Source: Granulicella paludicola
GTDB lineage: Bacteria > Acidobacteriota > Terriglobia > Terriglobales > Acidobacteriaceae
DNA: 64,000 bases
Direction of reading: 5' to 3'
NCBI RefSeq assembly: GCF_025685545.1
Contig: NZ_JAGSYC010000026.1
Location: forward strand, 186,001 to 250,000
Shown: one piece after another, positions 34,220 through 43,354 of the stretch
How the letters are laid out: each line of letters opens with the position of its first letter
How positions within the stretch are numbered: position 1 is the first letter of the stretch
Program-made: the position numbers and the translations under genes
The notes under the pieces: generated by a model
Database searches by the model: none
The model's input: the letters and a program-made list of their open reading frames with translations, nothing else
What the model was told of the DNA's origin: nothing

Positions 34220-35710
34220 GTGGCCTTCGAACTTTTTAACACCCTCTCCGGAACTGTCCAACCCGTCTTTGCCTCTGACGGCAAAGCCCTGCGTTTCTAC
34301 TGCTGCGGTCCCACCGTCTACGACTACGGCCACATCGGCAACTTCCGCACCTTTCTGCATGTCGATGTGCTGCGCCGCACCGCTCGCCTGAACGGCCTCG
34401 GTCTTCACCACGTCATGAACATCACCGACGTGGACGACAAGATCATTCGCAACGCCCTCGCCGCCGGCAAGCCAATCGGTGAGTACTCGGCAAAGTACGA
34501 GAAGGCGTTCTTCGAGGACCTCGACGCGCTCGGCATCGAGCGCCCCGAAGACATCGCCCGCGCCACGGACAACATCGACGGCATGGTCACGCTGATTCAA
34601 CACCTCGCAGCCGAAGACATCGCCTATCAGACCGAGGACGGCAGCTGGTACTTCCGCATCAAGCGCTTTCCAAACTACGGTCAGCTCTCCGGCAAAGATC
34701 TTGAAGGTATTCAGGACGGGGCGCGCATCGACTCTGACGAGTACGAGAAGGATTCAGCCCGCGACTTCGCCCTCTGGAAGTCCACCAAGCCCGGTGAAAC
34801 GAGCTGGGAGACAGCCATCGGTACGGGTCGCCCAGGCTGGCATATCGAGTGTTCCGCCATGGCGATGAAGTATCTCGGCGACAGCTTTGATCTGCACGCT
34901 GGCGGCGAAGATCTGATGTTCCCGCACCACGAGAATGAGATCGCCCAAAGCGAGGCCTGCACGCACAAGCAGTTTGCGCGGCACTGGTTCCATGTGCGCT
35001 TCCTGCTCGTCGAAGGCAAGAAGATGTCCAAGTCCGAGGGCAACTTCTACACCCTCCGCGACCTGCTGCTGAAGGGCTATCGCGCCTCGGCCATCCGCTT
35101 CCTGATGCTCAGCGTACCCTATCGCCACCAGCTGAACTTCACCTTCGACGGCCTCACGGAATCCACGAACGCTATCGACCGCCTGCGCACCTTCACCACA
35201 CGTATCAAGACGGGCAAGTGGCCCGAGGCTGCTGGCGAAAGCGAATTGGCACCTGTCATCGCAAAGGCAGAAGCTGACTTTATCGCCGCACTGAACAACG
35301 ATCTGAATACGGCCGAAGCCCGCGCTGCGATCTTCGATATGCTGCGCGCCGTAAACACCGCAGCCGATCATGGCAAGGTGACCGAAGCAGACGCAAAGGC
35401 CACGCTCGCAGTCCTCGACAAGTTCGATAGCATCTTCGCTGTTCTCGTCGATGACGACGCCGAGCTGACCAAGGCCGCTCTAGCCTGGGCCGAGACCGAA
35501 GGTCGCATGGCCGATGTCTCGCCCGAAGTGCTGGAGAAGTTTGGTGCCGGAAGCCTGAGTGACTCGGACATCGATGCCCTCGTTGCCGAGCGCACGCTGG
35601 CGAAGAAGCAACGCAACTTCCCCCGCGCCGATGCCATCCGCAACGAGCTTCTCGAAAAAGGCATCCTGCTCGAGGACTCGAAGGATGGTGTCCGCTGGAA
35701 GCGGCAATAG
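34220..35710 (+). CDS. cysS: Cysteinyl-tRNA synthetase
   Basis: 496 residues from GTG 34220. Class I motifs HIGN at 38-41 and KMSKS at 268-272; zinc ligands Cys29, the Cys in HIECSAMAM and the histidine pair in FPHHENEIAQ. Activates cysteine and charges tRNA-Cys. Same strand as tsaD with an 87-base gap. Nothing unusual in length or motifs. Confidence 0.96.
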   Translation: MAFELFNTLSGTVQPVFASDGKALRFYCCGPTVYDYGHIGNFRTFLHVDVLRRTARLNGLGLHHVMNITDVDDKIIRNALAAGKPIGEYSAKYEKAFFEDLDALGIERPEDIARATDNIDGMVTLIQHLAAEDIAYQTEDGSWYFRIKRFPNYGQLSGKDLEGIQDGARIDSDEYEKDSARDFALWKSTKPGETSWETAIGTGRPGWHIECSAMAMKYLGDSFDLHAGGEDLMFPHHENEIAQSEACTHKQFARHWFHVRFLLVEGKKMSKSEGNFYTLRDLLLKGYRASAIRFLMLSVPYRHQLNFTFDGLTESTNAIDRLRTFTTRIKTGKWPEAAGESELAPVIAKAEADFIAALNNDLNTAEARAAIFDMLRAVNTAADHGKVTEADAKATLAVLDKFDSIFAVLVDDDAELTKAALAWAETEGRMADVSPEVLEKFGAGSLSDSDIDALVAERTLAKKQRNFPRADAIRNELLEKGILLEDSKDGVRWKRQ

Positions 35711-35752
35711 ACTCGCTGGAAACGGTAGTAAGCGCGCTGGAACAGCAGTGAG

Positions 35753-36334
35753 CTACTTCTTGTTGGGCCCGATCAGCATGCGCAGGAACTCAGGCGTTGC
35801 CCACGGAGCCTTCGCCGAGAAGCGCTTCACCCACGCGTCACCTTCGCCGATCTGTACACGATCCGGCGTGAACTCCGGGGAGAGCGCATTGGCCATCAGC
35901 GCATAACTTGCGCCTTGGCGCAGCACCAGAGCCTTCCAGCAGCCCGGAGGAACGGCCACCACCGGCCGCTCGCCGTGTGCCATATCCATGCCCAGCGTCT
36001 GTACCTCGACGCGGCCATCGGGATGAAAGATGTAGTAATCGACAGGCCCACCTTCGATCAGGATGTGCGTGTCAGCCGGCTCCAGCTTGTGCAGATAGTT
36101 GATGGGCAAAGCGCGCGTGAGCATGTAGTAGTTCTGGCTCTGCACCGCGAGGCTGCGATCGTTGACCTGTACCGTCTGCGGAGTGACACCGATGATGCCC
36201 AGATAGCCTGACTCTTTCCGCAGCACCGTCAGCTTCAGCTCCTGGATCAACTGATCCGCGCGAGCGTCCGTACCGACCTGCTGCGCGCTCATCGGTAATA
36301 CACAAACGAAGACCAGCAACCATCGGCGCATCAT
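35753..36334 (-). CDS. Exported Cupin_5 (DUF985) protein
   Basis: 193 residues. Start at the first of two ATG codons (36334), which overlaps the TGA of the upstream EamA gene as ATGA. The signal peptide MMRRWLLVFVCVLPMSAQQ is unusual for a family that is normally cytosolic. The beta-barrel follows DUF985: YMLTRALPINYLHKLEPADT, GGPVDYYIFHPDGRVEV, PVVAVPPGCWKALVL, ALSPEFTPDRVQIG. The metal residues of canonical cupins are poorly preserved. Function unknown, periplasmic if the signal is real. Confidence 0.75.
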   Translation of the reverse strand: MMRRWLLVFVCVLPMSAQQVGTDARADQLIQELKLTVLRKESGYLGIIGVTPQTVQVNDRSLAVQSQNYYMLTRALPINYLHKLEPADTHILIEGGPVDYYIFHPDGRVEVQTLGMDMAHGERPVVAVPPGCWKALVLRQGASYALMANALSPEFTPDRVQIGEGDAWVKRFSAKAPWATPEFLRMLIGPNKK

Positions 36335-37290
36335 TCCATGGCCTCGCCTGCTGTGCCGACGAACTCCGCCGCCTGCTCTGCGCGCTTGGTGCGGTCCACC
36401 TTGCTGTAGATCACCAGAGCCACCGCGCACACGATCACCGCCATGCCCACCAGTTCGGCTGGACCCAGCTTCTCGTGCAGGAAGAGCACTCCAAGCAGCA
36501 CCGCAATCACCGGATTCACAAATGCGTACGTCGCTACCTTTGTCACCGGTACGTTTTGCAGCAGATAGGTGAAGGCTACCAGCCCGATCAGCGAGCCGAA
36601 GATCGACAGATACAAGATCGCGCTCATGCCGCGCCACGTCCACACCGCGTGGTGAAACGAGCCAGCACCCAGTGCAATCGCCATATTGCAGAGACCAGCA
36701 GCGCCGATCTGCCATCCGGTAGCGACAAACGTATCAGCCTTGAAGCGAAAGCGGCGGCTCAGCACGCTACCCAGCGCAAACGCGAACGCCGCAAACAGCA
36801 CCGCTAGCAATGCCAACCCTGCATGACCTTGGCTATCTGCGTGCCGATGAATCGATGGCCAAACCAACACCAGAATACCCATCGTGCCAAGCAACGTCCC
36901 TGCCCAGCCGCGCAGGTTTAGCGCCTCGCCGCCACTCACCATTTCCAAAAGCGCAATCAGGATCGGAACGGTCGAAACGATCAGGGACGCGAAGCCGCTG
37001 GGCACCGTCTTTTCGCCCCAGGTAATCGCCATATTGTTGCAAGTCATAAAAAGGACACCAACCAGAATGAGTTTCCAGATTTCATTCTTCGGCACACGCA
37101 GGCTCTTGCCCCGGGCTAGTGCGATGGCCACAATCAGAGTGGCTGAGATCAGTGAGCGCGTACCGGAGACCACGGGCGCGGGCAACAACTCACCCGCGAT
37201 GCGAATCGCTCCGTACGTTGAGCCCCAGCAAAGGTAGACGCTGCCGAAGGCCAGCAATACCATCGTCGACTTCGGAACACGCGAGAACAT
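36331..37290 (-). CDS. EamA/DMT family transporter
   Basis: 319 residues, ten hydrophobic segments in two EamA halves. ATG 37290 preceded by AAGGAAG. WGSTYGAIRIAGELLPAP in helix 1 and VNPVIAVLLGVLFLHEKLG in helix 9 are typical of YedA/RhaT-like metabolite exporters. Substrate unknown (amino acids or drugs in relatives). Translationally coupled to the Cupin_5 gene. Confidence 0.88.
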   Translation of the reverse strand: MFSRVPKSTMVLLAFGSVYLCWGSTYGAIRIAGELLPAPVVSGTRSLISATLIVAIALARGKSLRVPKNEIWKLILVGVLFMTCNNMAITWGEKTVPSGFASLIVSTVPILIALLEMVSGGEALNLRGWAGTLLGTMGILVLVWPSIHRHADSQGHAGLALLAVLFAAFAFALGSVLSRRFRFKADTFVATGWQIGAAGLCNMAIALGAGSFHHAVWTWRGMSAILYLSIFGSLIGLVAFTYLLQNVPVTKVATYAFVNPVIAVLLGVLFLHEKLGPAELVGMAVIVCAVALVIYSKVDRTKRAEQAAEFVGTAGEAME

Positions 37291-37333
37291 GGTCTTCCTT
37301 ATGTACTTGGCTGGTTTTGTAATTAACGACAAA

Positions 37334-37353
37334 CGGCGAGCCTAAGCTCGCCG
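37334..37353 (-). terminator. Terminator hairpin after the 94-residue membrane protein gene
   Basis: CGGCGAGC (37334-37341), loop CTAA, GCTCGCCG (37346-37353); on the minus strand it is followed by TTTGTCGTT. It terminates the minus-strand gene ending at 37376. Confidence 0.7.
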
Positions 37354-37358
37354 CTCTG

Positions 37359-37372
37359 GTTCCACGAGGAAC
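37359..37372. other. Degenerate parS-like palindrome
   Basis: GTTCCACGAGGAAC differs from the perfect parS core at 15749 by one base (central T to A). It is intergenic, between a stop codon and a terminator hairpin. May be a weak ParB site or coincidence. Confidence 0.3.
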
Positions 37373-37375
37373 AAA

Positions 37376-37660
37376 TTAGTAGCTGAAGAATTCGTTGAGG
37401 CCGCGACGAAGGCGCAGGCCGGTGACGAAGCAAGTCAGCGAAACAGCGGCAACCAGCAGGTTCCAATAAAGGACCGGGTGCGCGAAGCCGGGCGAATAGG
37501 TCGCATCCTGACCGCTCCAGAGCGTCAGCACCGTAGCAACGATGGCGGTCTGAAAGCCGATCACGATCAGCAGCTGGCCACGACGACGACGCGCGTCGAG
37601 ATGGGCCACCTCTTCGGGGCTAAGGTTGCGCTCTTCAATCGGAATCAACATGTTCGCCAT
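37376..37660 (-). CDS. Small membrane protein, two helices
   Basis: 94 residues from ATG 37660, with AGGAGAAG upstream. The N terminus is charged (IPIEERNLSPEEVAHLDARR), followed by two membrane segments (about 33-51 and 63-84) and a short basic C-terminal end. No known family recognised. Same orientation as the next gene upstream. Confidence 0.7.
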   Translation of the reverse strand: MANMLIPIEERNLSPEEVAHLDARRRRGQLLIVIGFQTAIVATVLTLWSGQDATYSPGFAHPVLYWNLLVAAVSLTCFVTGLRLRRGLNEFFSY

Positions 37661-37746
37661 GATCGTCTTCTCCTGCTGCATTGCTTACACTGTTATTAAA
37701 TCACAAGTCCCGCCGGTGACCGAAAACCGCACGAAAACCCCTATCG

Positions 37747-38094
37747 TCAGCCCTGGGACCTGCGCCCGAAGGCAGCCCGCAGGCGGGCCTCTCGATCGGC
37801 TCCATGAGCCACCTTCGTATCGTTGATTTCAGCCACCGATTGAAGGCTTGTTACCTCAAAACGTTTGCGGCAGCGGATGTTCTTGCAACCCAGCACGTCA
37901 TCTCTGCGGACCATGTAGCTGGAGGCCTTGGCAAACTTCGCGCGGGTTAGATCGTCAGCTCCCCGCGGTGGTTGCTGACGCTTGCGCCGGACCAGCCAGT
38001 TCACCTGGTATTCGTTCTCTTGGCTGCAATGCGGGCAGACCAGCATGTGCACCTTCTGCTCAGTCCGCTCTTCAAAAAACTCGCGCTCATCCAT
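37747..38094 (-). CDS. Small zinc-binding protein, unknown
   Basis: 115 residues from ATG 38094 (AAGGAG upstream). It has CPHC near 20 and CKNIRC near 70, likely a split zinc ribbon, within a strongly basic sequence (VRRKRQQPPRGADDLTR). Possibly nucleic acid binding. A frame extending to 38142 has no ribosome binding site. Not assigned. Confidence 0.6.
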   Translation of the reverse strand: MDEREFFEERTEQKVHMLVCPHCSQENEYQVNWLVRRKRQQPPRGADDLTRAKFAKASSYMVRRDDVLGCKNIRCRKRFEVTSLQSVAEINDTKVAHGADREARLRAAFGRRSQG

Positions 38095-38249
38095 CCGTCT
38101 ACTCCTTGCCCTTGCAGTAGCCCGACATGAGCCACAACCCACACAAGAATACGCCCGCGGACCTTCTGTTGCGAAACTGCGTCAAAGCTGCACAATCAGA
38201 CTGCGTTCGATGTAGGCTTGATCGCGAAGACAGGATTGGGAGACGTACG

Positions 38250-38426
38250 ATGGCGCCGAAAAAGAAGACTTTCTCCATAACCAAAGCTGTGAAGGCCAAC
38301 GCGCGCGATCGTGTCGGCACGCCGCCACCCTCTCGACCGCTGCCGACCGTCAAAGAAAAAGCGGCTGCGAAGCCGAAGCACAAGGAAACGTTCGCCGACC
38401 TGCTCACCAAGGATGATTCTCGATGA
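38250..38426 (+). CDS. Small basic protein upstream of the SIMPL gene
   Basis: 58 residues, Lys-rich (MAPKKKTFSITKAVKANARD). GGGAG precedes the ATG at 38250, and its stop overlaps the start of the next gene as ATGA. The tight coupling and ribosome binding site argue that it is expressed. Function unknown; could be nucleic acid or membrane associated. Not recognisable as any family. Confidence 0.6.
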   Translation: MAPKKKTFSITKAVKANARDRVGTPPPSRPLPTVKEKAAAKPKHKETFADLLTKDDSR

Positions 38427-39169
38427 AGACTTTTCGACTCACAACCGCACTCATGCTTGCCTCGGCTCTCCCACTGACCGCGCAGCAAATTCAGATAAGC
38501 AAAGAGAACAAAACTATCGCCATCACCACGAGCGATGAAGCTTCCGCACTGGCGGATACAGCCATTGTGAACATCGGCTTCACCACTTACGGCAAGGACC
38601 AGGACGCCACCTACGCCGACGCGACAAAGACCTCGAACGCAGTCATTGCAGCCATTGCGGCGTCCGGTGTCAAAAAGGATGCCATCCAGAGCGCTAACCA
38701 GAACCTCGGGCCAATCAGCCCCAACAACGACGACGACAAGGCCCGCTACGCACAAGGGATGCGCTTCACCTTCTCGCAGGGTTGGAGGATCACGGTCCGG
38801 GCGGAGCAGGCCTCAGACGTGCTGCACATTGCGATTTTGAACGGGGCTAACAACAGCGGCGATATCAGTTGGGAGCTCGTCCACGACGATGCCCTGGAGG
38901 CTGAGGCTGCCGGTAAAGCGCTGGAACACGCCCGCCAGATCGCAGACCAGATGGCGAAGGGGTTGAACACGAAGCTCGGGCCGCTCGTCTATGCCAGCAA
39001 TCAGACGCCGCCGCGCGGCATCTTCGCCAACATGGGCTTCGGCAATGTCTCGCTCAACACGGAGAGTGCGGCGATGAGCGTACGAATGAAAAACCTCAAG
39101 CCGCTAGCGATCTCGCCCGAACGCATCACCAAGTCGGCAACTGTCTATGCGGTCTTCGCCATCGAGTAG
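38423..39169 (+). CDS. Periplasmic SIMPL-domain (DUF541) protein
   Basis: 248 residues. Signal peptide 1-20 (ending LTAQ). The SIMPL domain is indicated by TIAITTSDEASALADTAIVN, GFTTYGKDQDATYADATK, SGVKKDAIQSANQNLGPI, and the C-terminal strand ATVYAVFAIE. Family members (BP26, YggE) form ring-like periplasmic assemblies implicated in oxidative stress. Followed after 23 bases by the degenerate site-2 protease gene. Confidence 0.82.
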   Translation: MKTFRLTTALMLASALPLTAQQIQISKENKTIAITTSDEASALADTAIVNIGFTTYGKDQDATYADATKTSNAVIAAIAASGVKKDAIQSANQNLGPISPNNDDDKARYAQGMRFTFSQGWRITVRAEQASDVLHIAILNGANNSGDISWELVHDDALEAEAAGKALEHARQIADQMAKGLNTKLGPLVYASNQTPPRGIFANMGFGNVSLNTESAAMSVRMKNLKPLAISPERITKSATVYAVFAIE

Positions 39170-39192
39170 CCGCACTCCCGTAAACTATCTCT

Positions 39193-39894
39193 ATGTTGCC
39201 GACTAGTTACGCCCTTGTGGTCTTTGAACTCGCTGTGATGGTCCTATCGCTTTCGCTGCACGACTGTGCGCAAGCGTGGATGGCGAACCGTCTCGGCGAC
39301 CCCACCGGCAAGATGATGGGCCGCATCTCGATGAACCCAGCAGTGCACTATGACCTGCTCGGCACCATCATCTTTCCGCTGATCTACACCGTGCTGCGCC
39401 CTCCTTTCGTGATGGGATGGTCGAAGCCTGTGCCGATGACCTCGCGGAACTTTCGCAGGCCGCGCCGCGATGAGAACCTGGCGCTTCTCGCTGGCCCTGC
39501 CGCTCAGTTCCTGCTGGCGACTATCGCGCTCATCGTGCTCGTTGTTCTGCGCCACGCGAACCCTGATCTAGGTGGCCCGCTGGTGATCGCCGCCATGCTC
39601 GCCAACGGCCACTCGGTAGGCACCGAAGGCCTGCCCGGCAGCTTTCCGGTGCTGCTTCTTCTCTACTACGTCATCCTCGTGAACCTGTTGCTCTTCGTCT
39701 TCAACCTGGTGCCGTTCCCGTTCTTCGATGGTGGCAAGATCCTCACAAACTATCTGCCCTACGAGATGGCGAAGAGTTACGAGCGCTTCAGCATGTACTT
39801 CATGTTCATCTTTTTCTTCATCGGCTTCACCATTGTGATGCTCTTCTTCCGGCCCTTCTTCGCGGTATTCAATAATCTTTTGTTCACGCTGTGA
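39193..39894 (+). CDS. Site-2 protease family protein with degenerate active site
   Basis: 233 residues, about five membrane segments. The overall sequence follows the small M50B/S2P group (NRLGDPTGKMMGRISMNP, GWSKPVPMTSRNFRRPRRD, NLVPFPFFDGGKIL). The zinc motif HExxH is HDCAQ at 23-27: catalytic Glu is Asp24 and the second zinc His is Gln27. The third ligand Asp179 in FFDGG is kept. An active protease is therefore unlikely, unless Asp can act as base and zinc is bound differently. TAAACT 7 bases upstream of the ATG suggests a leaderless message. Confidence 0.85.
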   Translation: MLPTSYALVVFELAVMVLSLSLHDCAQAWMANRLGDPTGKMMGRISMNPAVHYDLLGTIIFPLIYTVLRPPFVMGWSKPVPMTSRNFRRPRRDENLALLAGPAAQFLLATIALIVLVVLRHANPDLGGPLVIAAMLANGHSVGTEGLPGSFPVLLLLYYVILVNLLLFVFNLVPFPFFDGGKILTNYLPYEMAKSYERFSMYFMFIFFFIGFTIVMLFFRPFFAVFNNLLFTL

Positions 39895-39910
39895 GGCTAC
39901 AAGCAACCAC

Positions 39911-39957
39911 GCAAACAGGAAGGGCTATGACGTGACGTCATAGCCCTTCTTGTTTGC
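39911..39957. terminator. Bidirectional terminator, 21-bp stem
   Basis: 39911-39931 pairs with 39937-39957 (loop GTGAC), one G-T pair. Both arms are A/T-rich at their outer ends (GCAAACA/TGTTTGC). Separates convergent S2P-like and CocE genes. Confidence 0.9.
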
Positions 39958-39969
39958 ATTCAAAGGGCT

Positions 39970-41985
39970 CTACTTCGTCTCGGGCACCACGGTGATCGTC
40001 ATCGAGCTCGGATACTCCGCCGAATGATGAATCGACGTATGCGCGATTACACTCGTCGTCTCACTGTAGTTGTCGCCGCCAGTATTCAGGTTGCGATCGA
40101 AGCGCGGGAAGTTCGCACCCGCGACCTCAAGCCGGATGCGGTGCCCTACGCCGAAGTAGTTGCTGGTGTTCATCGGAGTCAGTGTCACCCTGTACACCTT
40201 GTCCTTCTCCATCCACACTTTCTTCGCATCGCCGTCGCGGTAACGCAGCCTCTGTATGGTCTCGTCGAGGTTGTAGGCCTTGCCATCGGGCAGCACGTCG
40301 ATCAGCTTCGCGGTCACGTCAGTGTCCTTCACATCGCTGGAGACGTAATACGTCACCGTGATCGGCCCTGAGAGTTCAATGCCTTCTGCCAGCGGCTCCG
40401 ACGTGTACACGAGGATGTCGTCGCGCTCCTCCATCTTTCGCTGATCGAGCGCTCCTCCCTGACCAGGGATCGTGTTCGCCGCGCAGCAGACGTTACCGCC
40501 ATAGCTCGGCGTGGCGTGCATCGGATCGTAGGTGAAGGTATCCGGCGCATCCTTCGACTCCATCTTGAGCGGATCGCCCTTGAACTTCAGCAACGGGCTT
40601 GATCCCTCTGCGAGAACGATCTTGCCGTCGCCTTTCAGCGTGTTGGCATGGCCGTCACTCGTGAGTTCGAGCTTGACCTCTTTCGCGCCCTCAGGCGGCC
40701 AGGTCTTCGCGCTCTTCCACTGATTCGCGCCCATCTCGTAGTACTGCACCTTCGGCTGCTTCTGCAGGAAGCCGTTGTCTTCGCCTTTGAGAAAGTGGTC
40801 GAACCATGCGAAGGTCAGCGAGTCATAGTCCAGACGCGCATCGCCCATATCGCGCTCGCCAACAACTGTGTGCTCCGTCGCGCGCTTGTACTGGCAGTGC
40901 AGCGTCGGTGCGATCACAGCGTACTGCTCATCCTTCACCTCACCTTTGGCGGAGGAGCGCACGAAGTTGTACGCCGCAAGGTTGGGCCCGGTCGAGACGT
41001 CATACCAGGTCATAAACCAGAAGCCCGGCCGATTGATCGGCATGGTGTCCGATTGCCACAGCCCACCCTTGCGCCACGCGGGATCGCCCGGCGTCCTCTC
41101 GATCATCGCCCCGCCCGTCGCCACCGGCATTCTGTCTGCGTAGATTCCCTTGGGCCCACCAACAGCAGCGATGATGTCCTTCTCCGGCAGGTGCTCGAAG
41201 GCCTTTGCCCAGTCCACCGGAGGCATCTGCGCCGCGAGGTCGAACATCTTGCCAGCCTCGAGCAGATCCTTCTGGCTCATGTCGGACGGAAACTGTGGGC
41301 GCGCCTGATTCTGCTCGCCGTATAGCCAGTCGATGAACAGCATCTGCACCGCGCCGCCGCGATACCAGTTGCCCTGTTCGTTATAGGGCCCAACCTTGCC
41401 GACACCTGCACCGAAGCTTTGCGGGATAAACGTCGTTAGCGCCTTATTGTTGAGCGCCACGGCCGCCAGTTGCCACTCTGCGGTGGACGAACAGCCGATT
41501 AGCCCGATCTTGCCCGAAGCCCACTCCTGCCTAGCCATCCAGTTGAACTCGTCATCCGCGTCGGTCAGCGGCGGCCCGAGGATGTCGTACTCCCCCTGAG
41601 AAAAGAAATGACCGCGTTCGTTCATTTCCACCAACGCATAGCCGCGCTTCACGGCGTCCAGCTCGGTGGACATGTCGCGGTAGGTGCCGCTCTTCACGTC
41701 CCAATAATTAAAGTTGTAAGGTGTACGGCTGAAGATGATCGGATACTTTTTCGTCGCGTCTTTCGGACGATAGATGTCCGCCTGCATCTTTTTGCCGTCG
41801 CGCATGGTCACCATCACCTTGCGGTCGATGATGGCGACAGCTTCAAGCTGCTTCTCCACGTCCTCGCGCTGGGCGATCATCTTGGCGCGCTGCTCCGCCG
41901 TCATGTTCGTATTCCGTCCCTGCCCCAGGGCAGCGACGCAGGGTAAGGAGACGGCCAATAGGCCAACGAGAACACGCATACGCAT
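39970..41985 (-). CDS. Secreted CocE/NonD family hydrolase
   Basis: 671 residues from ATG 41985 (GGAGG upstream). Signal peptide 1-22. X-Pro dipeptidyl-peptidase-like hydrolase: [20 protein letters not shown], nucleophile elbow GCSSTAEWQ with Ser166 (family usual GxSYxG), and the C-terminal jelly roll with [21 protein letters not shown] and [13 protein letters not shown]. Members are glutaryl-7-ACA acylases, cocaine esterase or acyl peptidases. Periplasmic ester or peptide hydrolase is the safe statement. Confidence 0.87.
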   Translation of the reverse strand: MRMRVLVGLLAVSLPCVAALGQGRNTNMTAEQRAKMIAQREDVEKQLEAVAIIDRKVMVTMRDGKKMQADIYRPKDATKKYPIIFSRTPYNFNYWDVKSGTYRDMSTELDAVKRGYALVEMNERGHFFSQGEYDILGPPLTDADDEFNWMARQEWASGKIGLIGCSSTAEWQLAAVALNNKALTTFIPQSFGAGVGKVGPYNEQGNWYRGGAVQMLFIDWLYGEQNQARPQFPSDMSQKDLLEAGKMFDLAAQMPPVDWAKAFEHLPEKDIIAAVGGPKGIYADRMPVATGGAMIERTPGDPAWRKGGLWQSDTMPINRPGFWFMTWYDVSTGPNLAAYNFVRSSAKGEVKDEQYAVIAPTLHCQYKRATEHTVVGERDMGDARLDYDSLTFAWFDHFLKGEDNGFLQKQPKVQYYEMGANQWKSAKTWPPEGAKEVKLELTSDGHANTLKGDGKIVLAEGSSPLLKFKGDPLKMESKDAPDTFTYDPMHATPSYGGNVCCAANTIPGQGGALDQRKMEERDDILVYTSEPLAEGIELSGPITVTYYVSSDVKDTDVTAKLIDVLPDGKAYNLDETIQRLRYRDGDAKKVWMEKDKVYRVTLTPMNTSNYFGVGHRIRLEVAGANFPRFDRNLNTGGDNYSETTSVIAHTSIHHSAEYPSSMTITVVPETK

Positions 41986-42175
41986 GGAACAAGCCTCCAA
42001 AGAGATTGCTGCAGTCGATAGAGCTCTTGAAAAACGGACAAAAACTCTTGAAAACAAGGGATACGCGAATGCTATCAGAGCTCCGCATCGCGGCGTTGCC
42101 CATGTATCCTTAACGGCAGCCTCGCGCTGCGCGGCTGACTAACCCAGAACTAACGATCGAGAACCCAACCCAGGC

Positions 42176-43351
42176 ATGAGCTCCGCACTTCGCACACCCC
42201 GTCCCCGCGTCCTCTCCGGCATGCGTCCCACTGGCCGCCTGCATCTCGGCAACTACATGGGCGCGCTCTACAACTGGGTCAATCTGCAGCAAGACTACGA
42301 CTGCTACTTTTTCATCGCCGATCTTCACGCCCTCACCACGGACTATGCGGATCCCAGCAAGGTGCAGGCGAATACCCTGGAGATCACACTCGATTTTCTC
42401 TCCGCAGGACTCGATCCCGGCCGCTGCGTCATCTTCCGCCAGTCGGATGTCTATCAGCACGATCGTTTAAATACACTCTTCGGCATGTTCACGCCGCTAA
42501 GCTGGCTGGAGCGTGTGCCCACCTATAAGGACCAGCAGGAGCAGCTTCGCGAGAAGGATCTGGCGACCTACGGTTTTCTCGGCTATCCGCTGCTACAGTC
42601 CGCGGACATCCTGCTCTATAAGCCAGACTTCGTCCCAGTCGGTGCCGACCAGGTCGCTCACGTCGAGCTCACGCGAGAGGTGGCCCGCCGCTTTAACCAG
42701 CTTTATCCTGGCGAGTTCATCCTGTCGCCCGACGCCGCCCCGTGGGAGATGGCCGCCATTTTTGAGAAGGCTCGCAAGCTTGCAGGCGAGCCCAAAAGCT
42801 CCACACGCACCGATTTCTCGACGCACCAGCTTTTCGAGGCTGCGCAGCAAACCAAGAAGATCTCTGGCTTTGCCCGTCGCGACATTCTGCCAGAGCCCGA
42901 AGTGCTGCTGACGCCATCGCCCAAGCTGCCGGGTCTCGATGGCCGCAAGATGTCGAAGAGCTATGGGAACTTCATCTCGCTCTCAGAGTCGCCCGCGGAT
43001 GTACGCTCCAAGATAAAGACGATGGTTACTGATCCCGCGCGCGTCCGCCGCGACGATCCCGGCAACCCTGACGTCTGCCCTGTCTTCGATCTGCATAAGG
43101 TTTTCAGTTCTGAAGAAACCCAGCTGAAAGCAGCCGATGGCTGCCGCACAGCAAGCATCGGCTGCATCGAGTGCAAGAGCTGGGTCGCTGATGCCATCGT
43201 TACCCGCATCACTCCTATACAGGAGCGTCGCCACGACCTCGAGCGCCGTCCATCGGTCATCAAGGACGTGCTCGCCAACGGCAAAGAACGCGCCGCGAAA
43301 CGCGCACAGCAGACACTCGACGAGGTCCACGTCGCCATGGGGCTCAACTAA
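42176..43351 (+). CDS. trpS: Tryptophanyl-tRNA synthetase
   Basis: 391 residues. Class I signatures HLGN at 23-26 and KMSKS at 258-262. Longer than the usual 330-350 because of inserts before the KMSKS loop, as seen in some bacterial TrpRS. scpA begins 3 bases after its stop codon, so both are probably co-transcribed. Charges tRNA-Trp. Confidence 0.95.
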   Translation: MSSALRTPRPRVLSGMRPTGRLHLGNYMGALYNWVNLQQDYDCYFFIADLHALTTDYADPSKVQANTLEITLDFLSAGLDPGRCVIFRQSDVYQHDRLNTLFGMFTPLSWLERVPTYKDQQEQLREKDLATYGFLGYPLLQSADILLYKPDFVPVGADQVAHVELTREVARRFNQLYPGEFILSPDAAPWEMAAIFEKARKLAGEPKSSTRTDFSTHQLFEAAQQTKKISGFARRDILPEPEVLLTPSPKLPGLDGRKMSKSYGNFISLSESPADVRSKIKTMVTDPARVRRDDPGNPDVCPVFDLHKVFSSEETQLKAADGCRTASIGCIECKSWVADAIVTRITPIQERRHDLERRPSVIKDVLANGKERAAKRAQQTLDEVHVAMGLN

Positions 43352-43354
43352 CCA

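Noticed and set aside
42176-43351. trpS as a misassembled or fused gene because of its length (391 codons)
   Set aside because: Both class I motifs are in the right place and the frame is continuous; long TrpRS forms are known.
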